Source: Acidobacteriota bacterium (GTDB lineage Bacteria; Acidobacteriota; Vicinamibacteria; Vicinamibacterales; Vicinamibacteraceae). Taken from it: DNA of 64,000 bases. Under the pieces are notes generated by a model. The model saw nothing but the letters and a program-made list of their open reading frames with translations, was not told where the DNA came from and searched no databases. The DNA lies in assembly GCA_020845575.1 (NCBI GenBank), contig JADLFL010000018.1, positions 45,959 through 109,958 on the forward strand, in the 5' to 3' direction. Shown in pieces: positions 33,370 through 41,134 of this stretch; the stretch's first letter is position 1; each line of letters begins with the position of its first letter. Both the position numbers and the translations under genes were made by a program.

Positions 33370-33957
33370 GTGGACATCTTCCAGGCTGTCGTCACGCTGT
33401 TCATCATCATGGACCCGCTCGGGAACATTCCGCTGTTCCTGTCGGTGCTCAAGGCCGTGCCTGCCGAGCGGCGGCGCCGCGTGCTCCTGCGCGAGATCGC
33501 GATTGCCTATCTCGTGCTGCTCGTATTCCTGTTTCTCGGCAACCAGCTGCTGACGTTTCTCGGATTGACCGCCGAGACCATCAGCATCGCCGGCGGCATC
33601 GTGCTGTTCCTGATCGCGCTGCGGATGATCTTCCCCGACGAACGACGTCACGCCGGAGAGGCGCCGCAGGGCGAGCCGTTCATCGTGCCCCTGGCCGTGC
33701 CACTGTTCGCGGGGCCGTCCACGCTCGCGGCCGTGCTGCTCCTGCAACGATCAGCCGGATCACAGGGTGGAGCCCTGCTCATCGCGGTGACCGTGGCGTG
33801 GGCGATCAGCGGCGGCATCCTGATGTCGTCGACGTTCTTCTACAGGCTCCTGCGCGAGCGAGGGCTCATCGCCGTCGAACGCCTGATGGGGATGCTCCTC
33901 GTGATGGTCGCCGTGCAGATGTTCATGAACGGCGTGAAGACCTTCCTCGCACGCTGA
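33370..33957 (+). CDS. MarC family integral membrane protein
   Basis: A 195-residue protein with six predicted membrane helices. FIIMDPLGNIPLFLSVLK near the N-terminus and AGGIVLFLIALRMI, FIVPLAVPLFAGPSTLAAVL and GLIAVERLMGMLLVMVAVQMFM are hallmarks of MarC. The family was once linked to multiple antibiotic resistance but its real activity is unknown. GTG at 33370 opens the first helix; the gene begins four bases after the preceding cytochrome-like gene, so the two may be cotranscribed. Confidence 0.92.
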   Translation: MDIFQAVVTLFIIMDPLGNIPLFLSVLKAVPAERRRRVLLREIAIAYLVLLVFLFLGNQLLTFLGLTAETISIAGGIVLFLIALRMIFPDERRHAGEAPQGEPFIVPLAVPLFAGPSTLAAVLLLQRSAGSQGGALLIAVTVAWAISGGILMSSTFFYRLLRERGLIAVERLMGMLLVMVAVQMFMNGVKTFLAR

Positions 33958-34040
33958 CGCCACACCCCCCTGTCCTCCATCCCGGCATTCATGTCCGAAA
34001 ACGGCGTATCTGGCCGTCACCACGATGCTAGGCTGCTCGT

Positions 34041-35528
34041 GTGTCGACCTCCTCGGTGCCCGCATCGTCACTCGATCCTCAGGTCTGCGAACAGGCGCGG
34101 CTGAGCCGTGACGCCCGCTTCGACGGGCTGTTCTACACGGCCGTGACGTCGACGGGCATCTACTGCCGGCCCGTGTGTCCGGCGCCGGCGCCGCGGCCGC
34201 GACACATCAGGTACTTTGCCAGCGCGGCGGCCTGCGAGGCAGCCGGATTCAGGCCGTGCCTGCGATGTCGCCCCGAACTCGCGCCAGGCGACGGCGCCTG
34301 GCGTCACGCCGACGATGTGGTGGCACAGGGCCTGGCCAGGATCGAGGACGGCGCGCTGACCGAAGCGCCACTGCATTCGCTGGCCGACGATCTCGCCTTG
34401 AGCGAGCGACACCTGCGCCGGCTGTTCATCGATCGCCTGGGCGCATCGCCGGCCGGCGTCCACGGGACGCGACGGCTGTTGCTCGCCAAACAGCTCCTCA
34501 CCGAGACGAACCTTCCCATCCTCGACGTGGCGATGGCGGCCGGCTTCAACAGCGTGCGGCGGTTCCAGACGACGCTTCGTGAGGCGTACGGGCTGTCGCC
34601 GCGTGACATCCGCCGCTCGGCGCGCGAGACGGCCACGCCCGATGACGGCCTCGTCCTCCGACTTGCGTATCGTCCGCCTTACGCGTTCGAGGCGCTCCTC
34701 GCGTTCCTGCGCGACCGCGCGCTGCCCGGACTCGATGTCGTCACCGCCGACAGTTACGCGCGCGCGTTCATCACGGCCGACGGCCCTGCCTGGTTTCGCG
34801 TGAGCCCGTGGGATACGTCCGCCGGGTCGAGCGCTCACGCGCTTCGTCTCGAACTCCACGGGGCACGACCCGCGCTGCTCCTGCCGATCGTCGCGCGCGT
34901 GCGACGCATGTTCGATCTCGACGCCGATCCATGGGCCATCGCCACCACGTTGCGCCGTACGCCACGACTGCGCCGGGCACTTGCCCACACGCCTGGCATC
35001 AGAGTGCCTGGTGCGTGGGACGGCATGGAAGTGGCGGCACGCGCGCTCATCGGACAGCAGGTCAGCGTGGCGGCCGCCAGGACGCTCGCCACGCGCGTCC
35101 TGCATCGCCATGGCACACCGCTACCGGAGCCGTTCCATGCACACGGCTTCACGCACGTCTTCCCATCCGCTTCGACGCTGTCTGACGCCGATCTCGATGG
35201 CATCGGCCTGACGCGCGATCGCGCCCGAGCGCTGCGCACCGTCGCCCGCGGCGTGGCCGACGGCACGCTGCCGCTCGCACCGGGTACACCGCTCGACTCC
35301 CTGGTGGCGCGATGGACGGCGGTCCCCGGCATCGGCGACTGGACCGCGCACTACATCGCCATGCGCGCCCTGTCGCACCCGGACGCGTGCCCCGCCGGCG
35401 ATCTCATCGTGCGCCGCGCACTCGGCGACAACGGCGATGCATTGACCACGAGCGCGGTGCGGCGCTTGGCCGAAGCCTGGCGCCCGTGGCGCGCCTATGC
35501 CGTGCTCTATTTGTGGAGGACCGCATGA
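34041..35528 (+). CDS. alkA: Ada-AlkA fusion: methylphosphotriester-sensing regulator and 3-methyladenine DNA glycosylase
   Basis: A 495-residue protein of three parts. Residues 1-90 form the Ada zinc domain (FDGLFYTAVTSTGIYCRPVC, FRPCLRCRPE) with four Cys that bind zinc and accept methyl groups from phosphotriesters. Residues 90-190 form an AraC-type helix-turn-helix pair (LSERHLRRLFIDRLGAS, LPILDVAMAAGFNSVRRFQT). Residues 200-495 are an AlkA glycosylase with the helix-hairpin-helix VPGIGDWTAHYIAMRAL followed by the catalytic Asp in CPAGD. It senses alkylation damage, can activate transcription, and excises 3-methyladenine. The ogt gene overlaps its stop by ATGA, giving a compact alkylation-response operon. 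The GTG start at 34041 begins just before the Ada domain. Confidence 0.94.
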   Translation: MSTSSVPASSLDPQVCEQARLSRDARFDGLFYTAVTSTGIYCRPVCPAPAPRPRHIRYFASAAACEAAGFRPCLRCRPELAPGDGAWRHADDVVAQGLARIEDGALTEAPLHSLADDLALSERHLRRLFIDRLGASPAGVHGTRRLLLAKQLLTETNLPILDVAMAAGFNSVRRFQTTLREAYGLSPRDIRRSARETATPDDGLVLRLAYRPPYAFEALLAFLRDRALPGLDVVTADSYARAFITADGPAWFRVSPWDTSAGSSAHALRLELHGARPALLLPIVARVRRMFDLDADPWAIATTLRRTPRLRRALAHTPGIRVPGAWDGMEVAARALIGQQVSVAAARTLATRVLHRHGTPLPEPFHAHGFTHVFPSASTLSDADLDGIGLTRDRARALRTVARGVADGTLPLAPGTPLDSLVARWTAVPGIGDWTAHYIAMRALSHPDACPAGDLIVRRALGDNGDALTTSAVRRLAEAWRPWRAYAVLYLWRTA

Positions 35529-36028
35529 CCATCACCCATACGACCATCGACAGCCCCGTGGGTCCGCTCCTGCTTGCCGCCTCCGATGCCGGCCTGCACG
35601 CGGTCGAGTTCAACGCGTCGACGCACCCGGTCCTGCGTACGTCCGACTGGCAAGAGGGCTCGCACCCGCTGCTGGACGTGGCGACCGCGCAACTGGCTGA
35701 GTACTTCGTCGGCGCGCGCCGGACGTTCGACCTGCCACTCGCGCCTGTGGGGACGCCGTTCCAGACGCAGGTGTGGCTGACGCTCGCGACGATCCCCTAT
35801 GGGGAAACGATCAGTTACGCGACGCTGGCCACCCGCGTCGGACGTCCCGCCGCATCACGCGCCGTCGGAGCCGCGAACGGGCGCAATCCCCTGCCCATCG
35901 TGCTCCCCTGCCATCGCGTGATCGGCACGGACGGCTCGCTGACTGGCTTCGGCGGCGGCCTGCCGACCAAGCGCTTCCTCCTCGAACTCGAAGGCGCGCT
36001 GCCGGGCTCGCTGTCGCTCGGGAGCTAG
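35525..36028 (+). CDS. ogt: Methylated-DNA-protein cysteine methyltransferase
   Basis: A 167-residue suicide repair protein that moves the methyl group from O6-methylguanine onto its own Cys. The active-site block IVLPCHRVIGTDGSLTGFGG is complete, with the acceptor Cys in PCHRV; FQTQVWLTLATIPYGETISY and ATRVGRPAASRAVGAANGRN form the DNA-binding helix-turn-helix. It starts within the alkA stop (ATGA at 35525-35528), so the two repair activities are translated together. Length fits Ogt, without an Ada regulatory part, which is on the partner. Confidence 0.96.
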   Translation: MTITHTTIDSPVGPLLLAASDAGLHAVEFNASTHPVLRTSDWQEGSHPLLDVATAQLAEYFVGARRTFDLPLAPVGTPFQTQVWLTLATIPYGETISYATLATRVGRPAASRAVGAANGRNPLPIVLPCHRVIGTDGSLTGFGGGLPTKRFLLELEGALPGSLSLGS

Positions 36029-36092
36029 ATCCGCGGGATGAATCCCATCGGAAGCGACCGGCAGGCGTCGCCACTCCGGCAGGGCTCTCCGC

Positions 36093-36131
36093 CCTTCGGC
36101 ACGCTCAGGGCGACCTGAGCGGAGTCGAAGG
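36093..36131. repeat. Imperfect stem-loop with GCTCAGG/CCTGAGC arms
   Basis: Nested arms CCTTCG...CGAAGG (36093-36098, 36126-36131) and GCTCAGG...CCTGAGC (36103-36109, 36114-36120) make a stem-loop in the gap between convergent ogt and the lipoprotein gene. The CCTGAGCGGAGTCGAAGG half is a repeat motif reported in many genomes; only this copy is seen here. Confidence 0.55.
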
Positions 36132-36144
36132 TCGAGCCCGGCGC

Positions 36145-37419
36145 TCATGGGGTGGAGCGTTTCAGTTCCTGCCACTGCTGGTCCTGGAACACGGCGCGCG
36201 GATCGAATGACGGGGAGTTGCTGAGGATGTAGCTGCCATCGCCACGGCTCCAGGCCTGGTCGTAGCCGCTGCTCAACTCGACCTTGCCATCGCCGCCCTG
36301 CCATGTCTGCACCTCGCGGATCGACTGCACGAACGCCGTGTGCATCCGATCCTGGCTGCTCTGCTGCGCTTCCCAACTCCGCATGTTGGCGTCCATGGCG
36401 GCCATGCGCTGTTCGAACCGCTGCGTATTGGCGGCACCCTGCCGCTGGATGTCAGCCATCCGCTGCTGATGCGCGCGCGTGTTGGCCGCCGTCTGCGCGG
36501 CGAGCGCCTGCATGCGCTGATGGTGGAGTACGTCCTGCTGCTGGCGCATCCGCGCGAAGTAGCCGTTGATCGCCGTCTGCCACTCCGGGTTGGTGCGATG
36601 GCTGGACTTGATGTTGGCGAGGATCGCCTCGGCTTCCGCGCGGCGCGACGCCGGGAAGCGGAGCACGCTTCGCTCGGGCGCGTTGCTGTTGGTCAGCTGC
36701 TGTGCCATCCCCGCATACGGATTCACCGTCGTCGTCACGCCATTGAACACGGAGACGAGCGCGATGCCTTCTGTGCCATCGGGCCAGGAGAGGTTCGCGA
36801 TGACGGCATCGGCCGAGAATTCCGATCGCCCACCGGCGTTGTATTGCGTGAGCGCGGCGTAGTTCTGCCGGATGCCGTCCCGCAGCGCCTGCGTCGCGGG
36901 TGCGTTGTCGCGCACGTCGACGATCGTGGCGCCCTGCAACTCACGCGGCACGAACACCTCTCGCAGGTACTGCGTCGCATCGACGACACCGCCCACTTCG
37001 CAGCCGCCCTGCTGTTGCGCCATGCGCATCAACTGGAGGTGCGTCGGATCGGACGCCGAACCCCAGACGTGGACGGGCAACACCTGATAGCGGATCGCGC
37101 CATCAGGCGACGTCGCACTCCAGCGCGCCCCCACCATCTCGCCGCGACACTCCTGGAGGCCCTTCCACACCACGCCGCCCTCGTGCACCCACCCGCGCGG
37201 CAGCAGCACGCTGAACGCTTCGGCCGGCTGCTCGAACCCGGCCTCGTCCATGAAGCGCACGCGCTCCAGCACCGTGTAATCGCGGCCCTCGACGAAGTTC
37301 GCGGCTGTCGCAGGACCGGACGACGAGCCGTCGTTCGTCCCGCCGGAATCGCCGTTCCCGCCACACGCCGCCATCACGAGCGTCAACGCGACCGGCACTA
37401 CTGCAGCAACTGTTCGCAT
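36145..37419 (-). CDS. Lipoprotein of unknown function with a Gln-rich coiled-coil region
   Basis: A 424-residue protein with a lipobox (LVMAACGG) after a short signal sequence. Residues 45-270 are mixed alpha/beta and may be one domain (FSVLLPRGWVHEGGVVWKG, VHVWGSASDPTHLQL, EGIALVSVFNGVTTTVNPY). Residues 275-370 are strongly helical and rich in Gln, Met and Arg (RMRQQQDVLHHQRMQALAAQ, ANTRAHQQRMADIQRQGAAN), probably a coiled coil. No family is recognised. The start at 37419 is supported by a GAGGA stretch eight bases upstream. It lies downstream of serA, separated by two dispersed palindromic elements, so it may be transcribed on its own. Confidence 0.75.
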   Translation of the reverse strand: MRTVAAVVPVALTLVMAACGGNGDSGGTNDGSSSGPATAANFVEGRDYTVLERVRFMDEAGFEQPAEAFSVLLPRGWVHEGGVVWKGLQECRGEMVGARWSATSPDGAIRYQVLPVHVWGSASDPTHLQLMRMAQQQGGCEVGGVVDATQYLREVFVPRELQGATIVDVRDNAPATQALRDGIRQNYAALTQYNAGGRSEFSADAVIANLSWPDGTEGIALVSVFNGVTTTVNPYAGMAQQLTNSNAPERSVLRFPASRRAEAEAILANIKSSHRTNPEWQTAINGYFARMRQQQDVLHHQRMQALAAQTAANTRAHQQRMADIQRQGAANTQRFEQRMAAMDANMRSWEAQQSSQDRMHTAFVQSIREVQTWQGGDGKVELSSGYDQAWSRGDGSYILSNSPSFDPRAVFQDQQWQELKRSTP

Positions 37420-37436
37420 GACAGGAATCCTCGCAC

Positions 37437-37468
37437 CTGACGAACGGGCTGACGTCCGTTCGCTCCAT
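37437..37468 (-). repeat. 32-base dispersed palindromic element, copy B
   Basis: Reverse-orientation copy: reading the minus strand it starts ATGGAGCGAACGGACGTCAG and ends TTCGTCAG. It has arms CGAACGG and CCGTTCG. In copy C the middle pair of this stem is changed on both sides (C to G and G to C), which is consistent with a conserved stem. Confidence 0.8.
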
Positions 37469-37489
37469 TCTGGAGATGACGCAGTTGGT

Positions 37490-37519
37490 ATGGAGGCCAG
37501 GGGTTTCAACCCATGGCGC
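37490..37519 (+). repeat. 30-base dispersed palindromic element, copy 1
   Basis: Starts ATGGAGGCCAGGGGTTTCAA and ends CCCATGGCGC. The reverse complement of 44374-44403 matches it at nearly all of the 30 positions. It begins six bases before the serA stop codon region. Confidence 0.75.
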
Positions 37520-37524
37520 ATCCG

Positions 37525-38817
37525 TCAGTAGATCGCTCTCGAGCGGATCGTACCGTCGAGAGCGGCGAGCTCCTTGCGCAGCGCCTGCGTGTCGGTGTCG
37601 GGACCGGCGTCGATGTCGATCACCACGTAGCCGATCCGCGGGTTGGTCTGCAGGTACTGGGCGGCGACGTTGACGCGATGGTCCGAGAACACGTCGTTGA
37701 TGCGCGACAGCATACCCGGGCGATTGTGGTGGATGTGGAGCAGCCGGTGCTTGCCGGGATGCCCGGGCAGCGCAACCTCCGGGAAGTTCACCGCCGACAG
37801 CGTCGAGCCGTTGTTGCTGTAGGTGAGCAGCTTCTCCGCCACTTCGACGCCGATCGCTTCCTGCGCCTCGGCGGTGCTCCCGCCGATGTGCGGCGTCAGG
37901 ATCACGTTGTCGAGGCCGCGCAGATCGGATCGGAACTCGTCGCCGTTGGATTCGGGTTCCTGCGGGAACACATCGAGCGCGGCACCAGCAAGGTGATCGG
38001 CACGCAGCGCGTCGGCCAGCGCGTCGATCTGCACGACGGTTCCGCGCGACGCGTTGATCAGATGTGCACCGGGACGCATCGCCGCGATCTGCGTGGCGCC
38101 GATCATCCCCTGCGTCTCGGACGTTTCAGGCACGTGCAGCGTCACGACATCGGACGCCGAGAGCAGCGCATCGAGCGACCGCACCGCCTGCGCGTTACCA
38201 AGCGCCAGGCGCGTCACGATGTCGTAGAACTGCACGCGCATCCCGAGCGCCTCGGCCAGCAGGCCCACCTGCGTCCCGATGTGTCCGTACCCGACGATGC
38301 CGAGCGTCTTCCCACGTACCTCGAACGATCCGGAAGGCGACTTGTCCCACTCGCCGCGATGCGCCCGCGCGTTGCGTCGGGGCACGCCGCGTAACAGCAT
38401 CACCACTTCGGCGATCACGAGTTCGGCCACGCTCCGGGTATTGGAGAACGGCGCGTTGAACACGGGGATCCCCAGGTGCTCCGCCGTCTGGAGGTCCACC
38501 TGGTTGGTGCCAATGCAGAACGCGCCGACGGCGATGATCTTCGGTGCCGCCGCGAGGACGTCGGCCGTGAGCTGCGTGCGCGACCGGATCCCGACGATGT
38601 GCGCGTCGCCGATGGCGTCCTTCAGGGCCTGCCCCTCGAGCGCGCGCGGGTGCTGATGGACGTTCACGTACCCGTCGGCGTGCAGGGCATCGACGGCACT
38701 GCTGTGCACCGATTCGAGCAGGACGACCTTGATGAGCGACTTGTCGAACGATACTGACGCGGAGGCGGCGGCCACTGCCATCCGGAGATCGTCGCTCCCC
38801 GTGGCGGCGGTTGTCAA
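37525..38817 (-). CDS. serA: D-3-phosphoglycerate dehydrogenase
   Basis: A 430-residue enzyme, first step of serine synthesis (3-phosphoglycerate to phosphohydroxypyruvate with NAD). It follows E. coli SerA almost throughout: VGAFCIGTNQVDLQTAE, the NAD-binding GIVGYGHIGTQVGLLAE, LINASRGTVVQIDALADAL, the catalytic region ILTPHIGGSTAEAQE, and a C-terminal ACT domain (LLHIHHNRPGMLSRINDVF to IRSRAIY) which in E. coli binds serine as feedback inhibitor. ATG at 38781 is an alternative start, closer to the E. coli N-terminus. It lies 19 bases downstream of prfC. Confidence 0.96.
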   Translation of the reverse strand: MTTAATGSDDLRMAVAAASASVSFDKSLIKVVLLESVHSSAVDALHADGYVNVHQHPRALEGQALKDAIGDAHIVGIRSRTQLTADVLAAAPKIIAVGAFCIGTNQVDLQTAEHLGIPVFNAPFSNTRSVAELVIAEVVMLLRGVPRRNARAHRGEWDKSPSGSFEVRGKTLGIVGYGHIGTQVGLLAEALGMRVQFYDIVTRLALGNAQAVRSLDALLSASDVVTLHVPETSETQGMIGATQIAAMRPGAHLINASRGTVVQIDALADALRADHLAGAALDVFPQEPESNGDEFRSDLRGLDNVILTPHIGGSTAEAQEAIGVEVAEKLLTYSNNGSTLSAVNFPEVALPGHPGKHRLLHIHHNRPGMLSRINDVFSDHRVNVAAQYLQTNPRIGYVVIDIDAGPDTDTQALRKELAALDGTIRSRAIY

Positions 38818-38836
38818 AGGAGCGACGGCCGCCGCG

Positions 38837-40432
38837 TCAGGCCATCGCCAGGAACTGCACCTTCGGGTTCTCGCGTTCGCAGAACTGGAGGTCCCACTCG
38901 GACGGGAACAGCAGCACGCGCCGTTCCTGTCTGTCGGTCGTCGACAGCACGTTGTTCGGGAGCGTGAGCCGAGCGCCAGCGTCGGCCTGGACCCACCGCG
39001 CCGCCACGTACGACAGCTTCTCCACGCGACACGCCACGCCGTATTCCTCGCGCATGCGGGCCTCGATGATGTCGAACTGGAGCGCGCCCACCACGCCGAG
39101 AATCGGGTACCGCGCGCCGTGCACGGGGAAGACCACCTGCATCAACCCCTCCTCCTCCAGCTGTCGCACACCATCATCGAACTGCTTGAAGCGGACGTCC
39201 TGCAGACGCAGGGCGCCGAAGTGCTCGGCCGGGAAGTGCGGAATCGGCGGATAGACGACAGGCGCGCCCGCGTAGAGCGTGTCACCGATGCCGAAGCGCC
39301 CCGGATTCACGAGACCGACGACATCGCCGGGATACGCCTCCTCGATGGTCTCGCGATCGCGGCCGAAGAAGCGGCTCGGACGCGACAGCCGTACGGGCGC
39401 CTGCAGACGTGTGTTCACCACCTGCATGTCCTTGGTGAGCACGCCGGAGCACACGCGCACGAAGGCCACGCGATCGCGATGCTTCGGGTTCATGTTCGCC
39501 TGGATCTTGAAGACGAACCCGCTGAAGTCCTGCCGGAGCGGATCGATGGGACTGCCGTCGGCGTCGGGACGGATCTGGGGGCACGGCGCGTATTCCACGA
39601 GCGCGTCGAGGAACGACTCCAGGCCGAAGTTCGTGAGCGCGCTGCCGAAGAACACCGGCGTCTGCGTCGCGGCGCGATACGCGTCGATGTCGAAATGCGT
39701 GCCTGCCGCCGCCAGCAGGTGAACCCCTTCGAGCAGTTCATCGCGAGCCTGCTCGCCGATGAGGCCGACCAGTTGCGGATCGTCGGCGCCGGTCACCGTG
39801 ACGGGCGCCCGGCGTGCGCTCCGCGCGATGCGCTCGTAGAACAGCACTTCGTTGCGGCGCAGGTCGTAGACGCCCTTGAAGCGATCGCCGGTGCCAATCG
39901 GCCAGTTCATGGGTGCCGCGGACACGCCGAGCACGCGCTCGATCTCGTCGAGCAGGTCGAGCGGATCGCGCCCAGGCAGATCGAGCTTGTTGACGAACGT
40001 CAGCATCGGCAGCTGACGACGGCGGGCGACCTCGAACAGCTTCCGCGTCTGCGTCTCGATGCCCTTGGCCGCGTCGATCACCATCACCACGCTGTCGACG
40101 GCAAGCAGCGTGCGGTAGGTGTCTTCGCTGAAGTCCTTGTGGCCGGGGGTGTCGAGCAACGTCACACGGCGGCCGTGCAGCTCGAATTCGAGCGCCGCCG
40201 ATGTGATCGAGATGCCGCGTTCCCGCTCGATGTCCATCCAGTCGGACACGACATGCCGCTGCGACGCGCGGCCCTTCACGGCGCCCGCCAGCTCGATCGC
40301 GCCGGCATACAGCAGCGTCTTCTCGGTGAGCGTCGTCTTGCCGGCGTCGGGGTGCGAGATGATGGCGAAGGTGCGCCGCCGCTCCACTTCGCGCCGCAGC
40401 ACCTCGGAGACGGCCGGAACGGGAACAGACAT
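38837..40432 (-). CDS. prfC: Peptide chain release factor 3
   Basis: A 531-residue translational GTPase that removes RF1/RF2 from the ribosome after termination. GTP-binding motifs are G1 SHPDAGKTTLTEKTLL, G2/G3 ERGISITSAALEFE and LLDTPGHKDFSED, and G4 FVNKLDLPGRD; the later domains match RF3 (DFSGFVFKIQANMNPKHRDR, VGALQFDIIEARMREEYGV). ATG at 40432 gives the normal length; a repeat array lies directly upstream. Followed in the same direction by serA. Confidence 0.97.
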   Translation of the reverse strand: MSVPVPAVSEVLRREVERRRTFAIISHPDAGKTTLTEKTLLYAGAIELAGAVKGRASQRHVVSDWMDIERERGISITSAALEFELHGRRVTLLDTPGHKDFSEDTYRTLLAVDSVVMVIDAAKGIETQTRKLFEVARRRQLPMLTFVNKLDLPGRDPLDLLDEIERVLGVSAAPMNWPIGTGDRFKGVYDLRRNEVLFYERIARSARRAPVTVTGADDPQLVGLIGEQARDELLEGVHLLAAAGTHFDIDAYRAATQTPVFFGSALTNFGLESFLDALVEYAPCPQIRPDADGSPIDPLRQDFSGFVFKIQANMNPKHRDRVAFVRVCSGVLTKDMQVVNTRLQAPVRLSRPSRFFGRDRETIEEAYPGDVVGLVNPGRFGIGDTLYAGAPVVYPPIPHFPAEHFGALRLQDVRFKQFDDGVRQLEEEGLMQVVFPVHGARYPILGVVGALQFDIIEARMREEYGVACRVEKLSYVAARWVQADAGARLTLPNNVLSTTDRQERRVLLFPSEWDLQFCERENPKVQFLAMA

Positions 40433-40458
40433 CCGACCATTGTGCCTTAACCTCGGCC

Positions 40459-40497
40459 AGGCACCGGGCACCGGGCGCCGGGCACCGGGCGCCGGGG
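40459..40497. repeat. GGCACCGGGC repeat array
   Basis: About 40 bases of GCACCGGGC/GCGCCGGGC units just upstream of prfC and 83 bases before the divergent NfeD-like gene. This is the intergenic form of the array found inside the 11117-13258 gene. Confidence 0.8.
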
Positions 40498-40579
40498 CGA
40501 GGGGCCGGCGGCTTCACCATGGTTGCCATCGACGCGCTGGCGCTGGTGGAGGCTTGCGGGCTAGCATGTCGGCCATCGC

Positions 40580-41119
40580 ATGCTGACACTCACGTACGCG
40601 GGCCTGGCGATCGCCGGTTGCGGCTACGTCGCCATCGCGTTGGTCCTCGGCCAGGCCTTCGACATCGACGATGGCGGGGCGGCGGATGGGACGTTCCACA
40701 TCCCGCTGTTCTCTCCGCTCTCGCTGGCCACGTTCTGCGGGGCTCTCGGGGCGATCGGCCTCGGGGCGATCTTCGGCCTGCAGTTGTCCGATCCCGTCAG
40801 CCTGGCTGTGGCCATTCCCGGCGCGTTCGCCTTCACGTACGTGGTCACCTACGTGGCCTGGCGGCTGCTCGCCTCGTCCACGGGCACGCAGACAGTCCGC
40901 GAGAGCGATCTCCTCGGCGCGACGGCCGAAGTCCTCACGCCCATCCCCCAGGATGGCCTCGGCCAGGTGGCCGCGATGGTGCGCGGACAACGCCACACCG
41001 CGCCTGCTCGCACCCCCGATGGCACGCCCGTGTCGCGCGGCACGATCGTGTCGGTCGTGCGCGTGGCGGGCGCCACACTCATCGTCGAAGGCGATCCCGC
41101 CCCAGTACGCAAGTCCTGA
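40580..41119 (+). CDS. NfeD-like membrane protein, partner of flotillin
   Basis: A 179-residue protein with about three membrane helices (LTYAGLAIAGCGYVAIALVL, LATFCGALGAIGLGAIFGL, AVAIPGAFAFTYVVTYVAWR) followed by an OB-fold-like soluble domain of about 75 residues (ESDLLGATAEVLTPIPQDGL, RGTIVSVVRVAGATLIVEGD). This is the plan of NfeD-type proteins such as YuaF/FloA partners, and the flotillin gene follows after 15 bases. The pair is thought to organise membrane microdomains. The domain call is made by pattern and context. Confidence 0.78.
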   Translation: MLTLTYAGLAIAGCGYVAIALVLGQAFDIDDGGAADGTFHIPLFSPLSLATFCGALGAIGLGAIFGLQLSDPVSLAVAIPGAFAFTYVVTYVAWRLLASSTGTQTVRESDLLGATAEVLTPIPQDGLGQVAAMVRGQRHTAPARTPDGTPVSRGTIVSVVRVAGATLIVEGDPAPVRKS

Positions 41120-41134
41120 CGAGAGGCCCCACAC

